Part shown: positions 50,446-61,924 of the stretch, one piece after another | Numbering within the stretch: position 1 is the first letter of the stretch | Layout of the letters: every line of letters begins with the position of its first letter | From: Epiperipatus broadwayi | Taxonomy: Eukaryota; Onychophora; Udeonychophora; Euonychophora; Peripatidae | Direction of reading: 5' to 3' | Length of the DNA: 64,000 nt | NCBI GenBank assembly: GCA_028023455.1 | Contig: JAQFVV010013062.1 | Span: 220,827-284,826, forward strand | Program-made: the position numbers and the translations under genes | The notes under the pieces: model-generated | Seen by the model: the letters and a program-made list of their open reading frames with translations, nothing else | The model's database searches: none | What the model was told of the DNA's origin: nothing

Positions 50446-50847
50446 TAAATAATTTCTAATAAAATCTGAATCTAACAACATTATTCTCTTTTATTACATA
50501 ATGATTTTTTTTAAAAAAAAATATAGCCGTGTTGACAAACTAGAAATGTACATTTTCATTTTTGAAATCAAAACAGAAGAATGAATACTTTCAAAAACTC
50601 TCACAAGATGGAGAGAACAATAAACTACCAATCATTGTGGGCTAGTTGTCAACTCATTTATAGTAGATTTCTTTGCACAATACTGGCATTTTGAGATTTT
50701 TCAAAATTAATAAGTCAGTATTATTTTAGTAACAGTTTTTGCCATCAGATGAATGCAAAGCTAGCAAATGACCACTAAAACTAATCATAAGAGTGAATTA
50801 AAGCTAAAGCAACTGCAATACTATCAATTTAATATTATTGATGTTTT

Positions 50848-51000
50848 CAGATTCTTTGATTTATAGCATCTCTTCAACTCATTGCATCAGTAAATGTCCT
50901 TGTTGTCCATATGTGATCTCTTTCTAGGTTGTTTATAGTCTATTTGAATCCAGTTAAGAGGACAACTTTCCATCTATTATTAACTTTTTTAGGAATGCAA
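50848..51000 (-). mobile_element. RTE LINE 3' fragment, eroded
   Basis: CATATGTGATCTCTTTCTAGG, then TATTTGAATCCAGTT and CTTTCCATCTATTATTAACT, follow the order of the intact RTE near 25390-25480 (CACATGTGGTCTCTTTCTGG, CTTGGAATCCAGTTT, TGTCCATCTATTATCATCT). Same strand as the intact copy. It corresponds to the protein C-terminus and is no longer coding. Confidence 0.75.
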
Positions 51001-51129
51001 TAAATATATATATTAAATTCTATTTATGGAATGATAATTAGATGGTCCATATTTTCTTAACCAGTTTGAAATGCATTAATTAAATATTTGTTTAAGCTTT
51101 TGATTTTACTTTGCAAATTCAAACTTACA

Positions 51130-51180
51130 CCGATAAAATATATATATATATTCGATAAAAAATATATATATATATATTCG
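51130..51180. repeat. Two-unit AT microsatellite duplication
   Basis: CGATAAA followed by an AT run and ATTCG occurs twice in tandem, at about 51131-51154 and 51154-51180. Small local duplication around a TA microsatellite. Confidence 0.7.
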
Positions 51181-52705
51181 TAAAAGTTTTAAGATTCTTT
51201 TAATTTATTATTTGAAAATTGTCAGATTAAATTTAATTGTTCTAATTTGTAAGCAATATGAAATGTCAGTGGTCTGAAAGCAATCGCCTGGTGACAATTT
51301 TCATACCCTTTTTTAAACACTCGTTTACTTCAGTCATATAACAGTGTATAATTAGATTGACTTGTGGATAAATCTTTTTAAATAAGGGTACTAAATAGGT
51401 TAAAAGAAAAAAAAAGTTAAATTGTGAATCTGTCAAAGCTTGCCATCTGGATGATAAATGATCAACGACTGATTCTGTTGTTTAATTTAATCCTAAAACA
51501 AGCAAACAGTGGACATTTTGACAACTTCAACATTTTAAATATCTAAAAAATAAACATACATTTAAATAAATTAAAATTATAATTTAATATAATCTTTATA
51601 TTTGTCATAAAAATTGACAATAAAATAAACTTTAAAATGTTTACAAATATTAATGCACCCACATGTATATGGGATATGTATAAGTATTCCATTTATCAAC
51701 AACAGTAACTGAAATATCCTAATGCTAATCTCTAAAGGTTTTTAACCTCTTAAATCAAATATGTTAGAGAAATAAACTATAAAATAAAATGGTTTTATAT
51801 ACATTAAACATTAAATCTGTAATAGTTTATATTAATAATTAGATAAAATCAAAAATCATAACATTTAAGTGGCGACCTCTGAATTTCAATTCTGTCCCTT
51901 CCAGTGTTCAAATTTCATATGAATCTTTATATGAATTCCCAAGTAACCAATCATTTGATTATTATTATTATCATCAATGGATTTGATTGCTATATATTCA
52001 TTCAATAATAGTCACATACGTTATTAAAGATAATTATAATGTTCATTAACTGTATTCTTGTTGAAATAACCTTTTCCAATATATGCAGAAAGTTTATCTC
52101 TCCTTACATATATATTAAAGAATTACATGTATAAGAAAAAATGTGAAGGTAAAACAAGAATATAAAGTACTGGTAGGTCAAGTTAAGTAACTATTTAGCA
52201 TATTGTTTATTTACTGTTCCTCATTTAATAAGGTTTTTTGTTTAAAAGTTATTATTTTCTTTATTTATATAAAGAAAATGATTAAGCAAAATCACATCAA
52301 GTATATACATGTTTAACACCAGTAATCTGCAAACTGTTAATTTAGCATCTCTTTTAATCAACACATAATAAAGATGGCATATTCCAAATTTCCATGACTG
52401 CCAGATCTTTAATGCTTTAGCATACATGAATATTTATTCAAGCAGCATTTTTTATCTAACGTTTTTTAGTACATTATGCATAATTAAAATGAGGCTTAAA
52501 GCATAATATTAATTATCTATATATGTGGACTTCAGCTGAATAGAGTTTATGACAAATATTTTTTTTTGTATATTTATTATTATAAATTATTTTACAAATA
52601 ACTAAAATAATAGAAATATTTTTAAATGATTTGTGAACTGCAGAATAAATTCACTGATGTATTTCCGAATGTTAAATGATAATAATTGTAATGTATAGGT
52701 TGGCT
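51181..52705. other. AT-rich intergenic DNA
   Basis: No gene or named repeat recognised. Confidence 0.45.
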
Positions 52706-53225
52706 TCTTTAATTGCTTTTTATTTCTTTAGCTCTGGATTAACATTTGTCTTACATCTTACTAATTAATGATAAATTTCTCTGCTTAATTTATGAAGTAC
52801 ATTTTCAACTTTAATTATATAGTTTTTGTTACTTAATATATATTTCAGCTCAGTTGAGCTTTTCACTTGGATATATTCATATCTATTTCCTGTTATGATT
52901 TTTTTCAAAAAAACTTTTGTAATGTAGTTTTTATTTTTCAGTTAACTCCACAATTGTTTTTATTATTCTATACCCATATTCAAATTTATCTACTTATTTT
53001 CAGAATAAAGGTGAATTATCTATATTGGGTATTTTATAGTTATTGAATAATACCTATTTTACTTTGCCTAATATATCCACAATCCTTTAATTTTTGTATA
53101 TAATAAATCTTATTCTGTTTGTAGTTTTAATATTTATATTTTTATAGCAAAGTATAATTCCATTTTTCAAATGTTTTTTCTTCACACAGTTCAATGCTAT
53201 TCTATTCAATATGTGATGATTTTTA
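52706..53225 (-). mobile_element. RTE LINE endonuclease fragment, eroded
   Basis: The plus strand aligns by eye in two blocks with the endonuclease part of the intact RTE. 52706-53000 corresponds to about 27320-27620 (for example ATTAACATTTGTCTTACATC against ATTAACACGTATCTTACACC, and TTCACTTGGATATATTCATA against TTCATTTGGATGCTTCCATG). 53030-53215 corresponds to about 27800-28010 (CTTCACACAGTTCAATG against CTTCACAAAGTCCAATA). A deletion of roughly 170 nt separates them. Heavily mutated, non-coding. Confidence 0.75.
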
Positions 53226-53503
53226 TGTTCATTCATGCAATGTTTTTTTAAGTGTTCTAACTGCATTTATAAATGACTAATAAGAGGATTCTTTTAAAAC
53301 ATTGACCTAAGTTCAAAACCCATGGATTCTTGGTACATTTTCTTTTTTATTGGCTGGAAATTTTACAGAAATTGGAGAAATACAGTCATTTCCCCCCTTT
53401 ATTATAATTAGATAAATATTAACTTATTTCATGAAATAAACAATTCTAAATACACTTTTTTTAAAAATTTACAAATGTTTCTAAAGGTTATCTTTTTTCA
53501 CAC

Positions 53504-53724
53504 ATATATTACTTTTTATAAATCTCCTCATATGCACTTTAATGCAATTTTATATAATTCCTCCTTTATTTTTCTAATAGTTTGACTGTCCTGTAGTCTT
53601 CAACAGAGCTTTTTATAACTTCTTTTTACATTTATATCTGATGTAATTGTTAAAAAAATAAAGGAGGAATTATATAAAAATTGCATTAAAGCATATACAA
53701 GGAGATTTACAAAAAGTAATATAT
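53504..53724. repeat. Fold-back inverted repeat, about 75-nt arms
   Basis: The left arm (53504-53578) has ATTACTTTTTATAAATCTCC, TGCACTTTAATGCAATTTTA and TATAATTCCTCCTTTATTTT. The right arm (53650-53724) mirrors it with a few differences. The loop of about 70 nt is unrelated. The ATGCACTTTAA block also occurs in the arms of the palindromes at 31751 and 42231. Confidence 0.88.
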
Positions 53725-54221
53725 AAATATAAGAAGAAAACTGCAAAACAGTAAAGGAGAAGATATAAGAATAATAACATTTCTAAGTCATCTTTTGTTT
53801 GAATTGACATTAACATAATAATAGTTGGGCATGATTTACAAGTTTATTTAAAATGATTCTTTAGGATGATAGCTTATAAATTATCTTAGTAATATATGTG
53901 AACTTGTTTGTTCTATGAAACGTATATATTTTTAATGTTACATATTTGATAAGGAATAATATTTATAAACTTATTAAAATTATTAATAGATAAATATTAT
54001 ATATTCACACTATCTTTACATAATATTTATTCTTATTTTAAAGAAATCCAAATTATGATTTATTAAGAAACTGTCAATCATCTGATATTCTGAATTCAAA
54101 GAAGGCAATGTCTCATATGTTGGTATTAAACTTGGCTATATTCATTTATTATGTAAACATTGTTTTAATAACAGCAATGATAATGAAGATAATGTACATT
54201 GTGGACATTGAAGATCAGCCT

Positions 54222-54341
54222 TATATATTTCAGCAACTGCTAAAGGATTTGCTCCTTTTTTTATTTGTTAAGAATTCAGTAAAGGATGAAATGGGTATCT
54301 TTGTTTAATAGCAAATCCTTTAGCAGTTGCTAAAATGTATA
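54222..54341. repeat. Hairpin of about 120 bp, 32-nt arms
   Basis: AGCAACTGCTAAAGGATTTG near 54232 is mirrored by CAAATCCTTTAGCAGTTGCT near 54311-54330, exact over 22 nt. A weaker AT flank extends the arms to 32 nt. Confidence 0.85.
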
Positions 54342-56596
54342 TTTTAAATAAATTGATTTTTTCACTGAAATATTCTTTTTTTTATTATTTTCTATTATTA
54401 CTAAATTTCAATTAATGTCATTGAACATTTTAAGATGATTTTTTTAAAATAAAAAATGTAAATATCTATCTGTGATTTTTCCATTTGAATATTTTCTAAT
54501 GGGCTTACACATGTCTTGATAATTAAAAAGCTAAATATTCATTTTAAAAAGTATACATTTTAAACAACTTTTAGCAAAAACTCAAAGATGGTGGGAGAAG
54601 AAAACTAAAGTTTTTTTTATATCCTACCATATCATTAATGCCTGTTTTAGTTATGAAATATGTAGAAATATGTTATAAAGCCAACTAATTTGGATATTTA
54701 AGTATCAATCTAGTTTGACTCAGCCAGAAAAATATTTAATTGATTCTAAAGTTATAAAGATTTTCTTGAATATATTCTACAACCTAAGGAAAGGGCAAAC
54801 TCTGGTTAAGCTGAAAATATACAAAAATAAAAGAGAACAAGCTCAAATAGAGAGATTTAGCATTGTATCAATTGGTCTCAGGTTTAAAATAGCTAAAAAA
54901 ACCTCCAGATAGATTGTAAATAGCAAAAAGGCCAGACTTACAGTAAACAGACCTAATATAGATAGACAATGGAAATAAAAGTTAGTTGAGAGTCAAATTC
55001 AATAGACAGATGACAGTGCAAATGCTTGGCAAATTTTGACTTTGTTATATCCAAAGTTTTAAATGTTAAAAAAAATAAAGAAATGAAGATTTCATTTTTT
55101 TTTTTCCATAGCATAAAGGTCGTTTAAGACAGACACTTTGCTCTATCTCAAATATATATGGGTTCAGTTAAAATTCTACTTTTAAATTAATTTAGAAATT
55201 TTTTAAAATCTTTTTTATTAAATTGTTATAAAAGTGTGATCATATGTATATAAATGCACATACATGAATATGTAACATATTTCTCTTATTTACTAAAGGA
55301 ATGTAATATTTTATTTTATAAGAAAGTGAATTTTGTAGTAAATTTTTTTTATATAAGATTATTTTTGATGTTGTACAGTAATGCTTAATTTATTAGAACA
55401 TTTTAATCTGTTGTGATAACAAAATCTAAAAGTTAAGCATTGTCCAAATAAGGCATGAAAACAAATTAATCTAGGTGGAATGCAAAAATATTAATTATAA
55501 ACCTAGCTTATTTTTGAAATATGTACAAGAATGTCTTAATTAAAACATGGTTTATTTTTTTTAAGATGTTAATCTAAAAATTTGTAGAAAGTTTGTGGGA
55601 GAACAATCAATCCTGATGTACATAAAAACTCCCCAAAATCTATTGTAACATTCATTCATTCATTATATTCTATTAGATTCTATTCTATATACTTTTTTCC
55701 ATGCATTGATAAATTCATTCATTATACTTTTTTGGACTCTACTAAGTAAGATTACATTCAAGACACTAGGACTTTCTATTCTGCTAGTCAAGCTGCATTC
55801 CTTGCCAGCCAATTCATCAAAATTATTAATACCCCAAACAGTTCATGACATGTGACCTGCTGATATAAAATGAACATACAAATTATTCTTAATGATGTTA
55901 TCTGAAATATGCATAGCTAAGCACTTTAACAAAATGTATTTTATACTCTATGCCTAACTTCATCCACCAGCATGTCTTAAATTGATAACCTCATAAAAAG
56001 CTGATATTCTGAAATGCCAATCTACATGGAATTCCCTCTCACTTAAACAGCAATAACATACAACTACAAAATGAACAAGAGTAGGTACTCCTACAATGAA
56101 TTCATAGAAAGCAAAAGTGACACACTGATGGATATTAAGTCATATAAACTTGTATACATTAAATAAGCCAGGTGCGGTTAGAGTTGCTTTTATCACATAT
56201 ATGCACAATTTTTAACAATAGTCTTAGATTTAATTATATGTATATTCTTTATTTCATGCACACACCATTTTATAATGTTAATATCATTTAGGAATGTTTT
56301 ACTATTTTTATTAGAGTATGGCTTAAATCAGAATTTATTATGTTTAAAAAAATAATTATTGAAGAAATTATTTTTTCTTTCATTGAGGGTTTTGAAAGTT
56401 ATTAATGAAGTCTTAATTTTGAATGAGTTGATTATTATTGAAAAGTTATTTAATCCTCATTCCTTCTCTCTTTGAATATTTAAAACCTACGTATTTTTCT
56501 TTTGTAAAGGAAAGCAAATCTGAAGTTTAAAAACACAATAAAACTTTTTAAATAAAATTTATAATGATGTTTAAAATTAACATTTTCTTTTAAATA
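54342..56596. other. AT-rich intergenic DNA
   Basis: No gene recognised. About 55.7-56.1 kb is somewhat less AT-rich but shows no domain in any frame I read. Confidence 0.45.
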
Positions 56597-58063
56597 GTGT
56601 TAATCAGTTTATTTTTTATGTATATGTGGGATATCACTTTAGATTTGTTAATATATTTCACACTTATGTATAGCATGCTATTACATAGAAGTGTTGATCT
56701 ACTTGTGTTTGGACATAAAATAAATGCATATGAAAACTATTTTTATTTCCTAGGGCTTTTCTTTTACTTCACTGATGTTATTTGTCTCTACCTGGTTGAT
56801 ATTTTGGATAACCTCTGGTTGCCTGGGCCATCTACTTAATTGCAGTCTATTTACTTTGGCATGACCTAACTTTGGAATCGCTATCATGCTTCCTTTGTTT
56901 TATATTATCACTATTTATTGGCAAATTCTAAGAGTCTCTGATCCATCAAGTTTCAGTCCTCATATTCTTTTAAACCAGGTCCTAGCAGCTGGAATTGCAA
57001 ACATTGTTGTTTATGCATGAGCCAGCTCCAAAATAGCTTCTCATTCCTCCCTCATTATATAATAGCCCTGATCATTTTCCTTATAATTATCTGATGATAT
57101 AGATATGGACAACCATGTGAGTTTTTATAGTAAGTGCATATATATATATATAAGCATTTGATGAGATAAATTAAATATTTTTCTTTATTACTTTAGTAGA
57201 AGTTGTTCACACACATATCTCATATTATAAGAACCCCTTTTAAAAGATTATTTAATATTATTGATTTAATTAAAAAGGGGAGAACAATTTAACTGTTAAG
57301 AATATCAATAAATAAAGTAGTCTATCATGACATTCATAGATGAAGTTTTTATTAATTTCTTTTATTTTCTTTTAATCTTTATAAACTTTGTTATTAATTT
57401 GGTTGATGTTTGTTTGCTGTTGTCTATCTATCATTGTTTAATAGTTATGAATATCATGCTTTAAGCTGAGTTAGTGTTGGGGGCAAATAATTTATTTTTT
57501 AGGTACTGCTCATCATCATTAGATATCTGGTCACTCCAAATAAATTTTCTAAGCTCATAAGTAGCCTGGTGGCACTCTCAAGTGACCAATATTATAAGGG
57601 ATGAAGAGCACATCTGGTACATAAGATATTTTATTTAAATGGTGCTCAATGTGGGGCTTTCATAGTTAATTCACATTTTTGGATCATCTTTTCTCTGGGG
57701 ACATATTGGTTCTTCATAAGCATCTTACTGAACATGGCATAATTGACTAGGTGGTTTCTTATTTCTGGAAATATGGCATTGTATACCAGCAGGCACATTG
57801 GTACAGGTTCATGGTTCGGCAGACTTTGTATGGGCAGGAATCTACTAGCTTCATTGATATTCCAAACATACTCTCCTGAGATAGCAAAGGGGAATTGGAC
57901 ACAAGCTTCTATTCACAGGTGTGCATTATACATGGCTTCCAATAGTCAAATGATTTATGACTTCTTGATTTTTGTTGATAATCTGAAAGAATTTCTATCA
58001 CCTGAACAGCTTCAAGAAATTTTCATGAAGAACAATCATAGCTTAAAGAATTTTTCTATCTAG
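56597..58063. other. Unidentified, less AT-rich stretch, possibly decayed coding sequence
   Basis: Composition is visibly less AT-rich than the neighbours, and several frames stay open. The plus strand has an 80-codon hydrophobic ORF (56597-56839) and a 106-codon ORF (57743-58063, ending FLSPEQLQEIFMKNN). An alternative plus frame reads EHGIID..VVSYFWKYGIVYQ through a stop. The minus strand reads YVWNINEASRFLPIQSLPN. These conflicting readings mean no gene model is justified. It could be an eroded transposon, a host pseudogene or non-coding DNA. Confidence 0.4.
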
Positions 58064-58606
58064 AAGGTATTTAAAAAGTATCATTTAACTTTTATATTTA
58101 GTTGATATTGATAACAGAATATAAAAGAAATGACTTGTGGAATTTTTAAATGAAAGATAGCTTTTATCCAATAAAACTCCCAGAAATGAATTAGAAGTTG
58201 AAGTGAAAAAATAATAAAATGTATTTGAAGCTAATGGCTTTTTGATCAAATATCCCTTCTATTTAAGACATTTTGCCATATTGATAAAAAAAATCTTTAG
58301 ATTCAAATTCAATATACTATTTTTCATTATTTTCTCTTTTGGTTCTGATCAATTTGGGAAGAGGGTAAAATATTACTTCCATAATATCTCAAACAGATTT
58401 GAAATCAGATATTCAAGATATTTTATAAATTACATTGAACGGTTTCAATTTTTTTTTTGTTTTCCACAATGATGTGAATAATGTCATCTGTTCAGATAAG
58501 TGAACTTCCATACATAATCACTCTAAGTTATATGTTTATGCATAGACATGTTTTAAATATACATTAAATATTGTTTGCCTGAAAGTTCATGATATTTGTA
58601 TTTTAG
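58064..58606. other. AT-rich intergenic DNA
   Basis: No gene recognised. The 76-codon ORF at 58242-58472 is phenylalanine-rich low-complexity sequence. Confidence 0.45.
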
Positions 58607-58897
58607 ATGTGCTAATATGTTGAACTATTTCAATAATCTATCATTTAGTGTTGAATGTCTAGAAAATTTTAAACTTTATTTAAACTTTTCCAATACAAAC
58701 AATTGTTAGTAATAACATATATAACACAGGTTAGTAATATACTGATCTGTGTTATTTACTAACCTGTGTTATCTAGTAAATTATATGTTATTATTAGCAT
58801 TTGTTTGTATTTAGAAAAGTTTAAATAAAGTTTACAATTTTCTATACATTCAACATTTAATGATAGATGATGGAAATAGTCCAATACATTATCACAT
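58607..58897. mobile_element. Fold-back MITE family FB-A, copy 3, longest
   Basis: The arms are about 140 nt each with few mismatches. Left: ATGTGCTAATATGTTGAACT, ATCATTTAGTGTTGAATGTC, TTTAAACTTTATTTAAACTT and AACACAGGTTAGTAA. Right: the mirror, ending ATGATGGAAATAGTCC and AATACATTATCACAT. Because almost the whole element is mirrored, this copy best shows the family's structure. No ORF. Confidence 0.9.
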
Positions 58898-59727
58898 ACA
58901 TTAAATATGCAATATAAATTGTTCAATATGGATATATATATATATGCGCGTGTGTGTGTGTATTTTAAATTTCCATTTAGTAAGTCATTACATTACAAAA
59001 AAAAAGGTCCTATGATATTAGTACTAGTACATTTAACTTTATGATAAAACTTTGGTTCAAATCTAGGCTAAGTAAACTTAAAATTTTTTCAAAAAGCTCA
59101 GATTTTTTAATATAACCAGCCTATAGCTAAATTATCTGTTTATCCATTATTGGTTGCTAGATGGGCATCTAGACATTCTTCACTAGAAAGTAAATAAGGA
59201 TGGAAAACTACTCAAATCATGTTCATATTGACAATAGCTATTGAAGAAATTTTAGCATCTGCATTGTGTAATTTAAAAATAGTTTACTTATCCTTTGTTT
59301 TCACATTCTAAGTAAATAATTTTTTTCTTTAACAATTTTTTTCATATTGTATGTTAATGATATAACTTTAATTATTTTCAGAATTGTATCTATGTGCCAA
59401 GAAATTGGTCTAGAATGCCAATTGTTACACAATGATTTCCATGAATGAGAAATTCTTAACAGGTAATTATAAAACCTCTTGATTATAAGACTCTATTTTG
59501 CCACTTTTGAATTTGAACCAGATTCTTCAACTTAGATATATAGTATATGTACTGTGGGAATACAATCTTAGGGCTAAATTCATATATTTTTGAAGTTGAG
59601 TTATTTTTGCTCTATTTTAAAACTAAAAACTTTTGCAAGTTATTTCTGACTTTCTAAATATAAGTATTTTATATAACCAAAATATATTTTGGAATCTTAT
59701 AAATAAGTGAAACAGATTATATTTGAC
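58898..59727. other. AT-rich intergenic DNA with TA/TG microsatellite
   Basis: A compound (TA)n-GCGCG-(TG)n microsatellite lies at about 58931-58961. Nothing else recognised. Confidence 0.5.
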
Positions 59728-60082
59728 CATATGCACATGGTAAAAATAACCATTTTAAATGCTTTATCTCCAAAACTGTAATATAAGAAAATGATACAAT
59801 AACACATTGAGAACAACATTTTATTAGTGCAGACAATTATAAAGAGCTTAGTACACTTTTGATTGGATTCAATCATAGACATAGCAATGAATGTAACAAA
59901 TTGGGAGATAAATAAAGATTTTCTCTCAATATATTATTGTATTTACCTCTCAATCTGAATACATTCACTGCTAAGTCTATGATTGAACCCAGTCAAAAGC
60001 AAACTAAGCACTTCATAATTATCTACACTAATAAAACTTTGCTCTCAATGCATTATTGTATTGTTTACTTATATGCATATGG
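59728..60082. repeat. Fold-back inverted repeat, about 355 bp
   Basis: The left arm (59728-59890) carries ATACAATAACACATTGAGAA, TTTTATTAGTGCAGACAATT and ATTCAATCATAGACATAGCA. The right arm (about 59950-60082) mirrors this with roughly 10-15% differences, ending CATATGCATATGG. The two ORFs here (minus 59697-59882, plus 59937-60161) encode mirror-related peptides because they lie in opposite arms, so they are not genes. Confidence 0.88.
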
Positions 60083-60630
60083 TAAAATGCTTGTGATTCA
60101 ATTTTTAACAGAGAATAATAGGTCTGTTAAAGTATCTAAAATAAAAAAATTTAGGATGTGATGTTTGAGAAAAATATTCCAATAATAGTGAATAATATGC
60201 ATTGATATTATTTTGAGTAATTTGACACTATTAGAAGCTATCAATAACAATAAGTATATATATCCTAATATATCTACAGCTACAGTTTTATATATTTTAA
60301 AAATCTGTCTTATAAAATTTCAAAAACATAAAACAATCTTAGTCTAAATTTAATACATTGTCACTGGCTATTTTAGATCTTTAGTGTAATGATTTTTCTT
60401 TGATTGGTTATTCTAAATAAACAAAATATCAATTTATTATAGAAGCATGTTTTCACATATGCATTCAATATATTCTTTATACTTGAGAGTGAATGTGTGT
60501 TTTATAATTATTGTAGATTTTTGTAGTTAGCTACAAATATAAAGTATCATAGTAATGTACAGGGTGGGAGAGAGGTTTATTGCATTCCTGTAGTAGTGAT
60601 CAAATATATCAATATGTCCTCTATTTCTCT
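60083..60630. other. AT-rich intergenic DNA
   Basis: No gene recognised. Confidence 0.45.
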
Positions 60631-60638
60631 TTATTATT

Positions 60639-60678
<40 letters not shown>

Positions 60679-60706
60679 GTAGTAGTAGTAGTAGTAGTAG
60701 TAGTAG
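60631..60706. repeat. (TAA)n to (TAG)n microsatellite
   Basis: TTATTATTAT flips to a TAA/AAT run of about 13 units, then switches to about nine TAG units ending near 60706. It directly precedes the first LINE-like leader sequence, so it may be the insertion target of the downstream LINE. Confidence 0.95.
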
Positions 60707-60919
60707 AGCAAATCTCTGCTGAGGTAAGAAGCAATCCTTAAGTTCTCCGATGTAAGTATTTATTTTTTACTTTAGTTCCAACTTGTTATTCGCAAAACAA
60801 ACATAATACAGGAAAAATCGAATTATATAATAGATTAATAGTGTTTTTTGAAAAATATCAGTGTGTTTTAATATCTTTTTTTTAAAAAAAAAAAATACTG
60901 ACTTGAGTCAGAATAAATC
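60707..60919 (+). promoter_or_regulatory. Presumed 5' UTR of the LINE
   Basis: This lies between the TAG microsatellite and the ORF1 ATG. It starts AGCAAATCTCTGCTGAGG and includes an A/T homopolymer hairpin-like stretch near 60880-60895. Promoter activity is assumed from LINE biology. No specific motif seen. Confidence 0.45.
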
Positions 60920-61924
60920 ATGGCTACTGCCCAGTCAAGCGTGAGCGAATTAAGCACCAATACGAAATTAACAACATCGTTAGTTTCAACATCGCCTATT
61001 TCGTATGCAAAAGTACTTAAAAGTAATAGCAATACTACAGCACCAACTCAAATACCGCGCTTCCGTAGAACAAACATAAATGATATTAAAAATATTGATC
61101 TAAACATTCGAGAGGAAAATCAACCCCCAGCCGCAATCTGGACAAAAGAAACGCTTGAAAATGTGATGGACCGTTTCAGTAATACGGTGCCTTGTACGTT
61201 ATTTGAAACATTTTGCAGGTTTTTTTCACCAACTTCGTTAGTATTCGCAGTAACCGATAATCAATGCTCATTATATCGTTTCCCAAAAGCTTTATTATAT
61301 GAAGCAATCACGCAAAATGCACTATGGGAAACAATCTCTTGTATTGCCGACCATCCAAATTCTCGATATATAACCATTGATTTTTATACTCAGCAGCAAA
61401 AAGAACGTTTTCAATCCACTATTTTAGCACTTGATAATTACGCACTCGTAATTATAGATGAAAACCGGAAAAATATAATTACTGGAGTGCTTAAAAATAC
61501 TTATCTTAAATACAACATACAAGATTTTCAAAAAATGATAAACCCATTTGGAAAAGTAATTGCCCTACAGCCTATATATTTAAAAGACACACCTATACCG
61601 ATATGTAGTAATCGTTTTGAATTTAAAATAAAACTACATAAAAACGTAGACGCCTCAACGATTCCAACACAGATTACAGATCAAGAAGCGACACTCTCTC
61701 TTCACATAAGAGGTCTAAAGCCACATTGTTTTGGCTGTGGACAGAGAGGACACCTAGCAACTCAGTGTGATAACACAAAAAGCAATCACTGTGAACAAAC
61801 TAAAATCCTCTCCCCAGAACAACCCAGTGATGAAAATAAAATTTATAATAACACTACATCCATTGGCAACCCAATAATAGAAACCGGAAAAAAAACAGGT
61901 TCAAACACCCACAAACAAAAATAA
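60920..61924 (+). CDS. LINE ORF1, N-terminal piece with CCHC zinc knuckle
   Basis: A 334-codon ORF. An in-frame TAA six bases upstream supports the ATG at 60920. The first ~50 residues are Ser/Thr-rich (ISYAKVLKSN). A middle region (about 85-265), possibly an RNA-binding fold of the RRM-like type, includes GKVIALQPIYL and NRFEFKIKL. The zinc knuckle CFGCGQRGHLATQC at residues 270-283 fits CX2CX4HX4C and would bind nucleic acid. ORF1 proteins coat LINE RNA into a ribonucleoprotein particle. It ends early after a Lys/Asn-rich tail; the natural continuation is in another frame (61881-62528), so an A-run such as that at 61888-61895 probably gained or lost a base. Confidence 0.88.
   Translation: MATAQSSVSELSTNTKLTTSLVSTSPISYAKVLKSNSNTTAPTQIPRFRRTNINDIKNIDLNIREENQPPAAIWTKETLENVMDRFSNTVPCTLFETFCRFFSPTSLVFAVTDNQCSLYRFPKALLYEAITQNALWETISCIADHPNSRYITIDFYTQQQKERFQSTILALDNYALVIIDENRKNIITGVLKNTYLKYNIQDFQKMINPFGKVIALQPIYLKDTPIPICSNRFEFKIKLHKNVDASTIPTQITDQEATLSLHIRGLKPHCFGCGQRGHLATQCDNTKSNHCEQTKILSPEQPSDENKIYNNTTSIGNPIIETGKKTGSNTHKQK

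Noticed and set aside
57743-58063. A 106-codon host gene ending in FLSPEQLQEIFMKNN
   Set aside because: Other frames and the opposite strand are equally open, no domain is recognised, and no splice or start context supports it. Kept only as an unidentified region.
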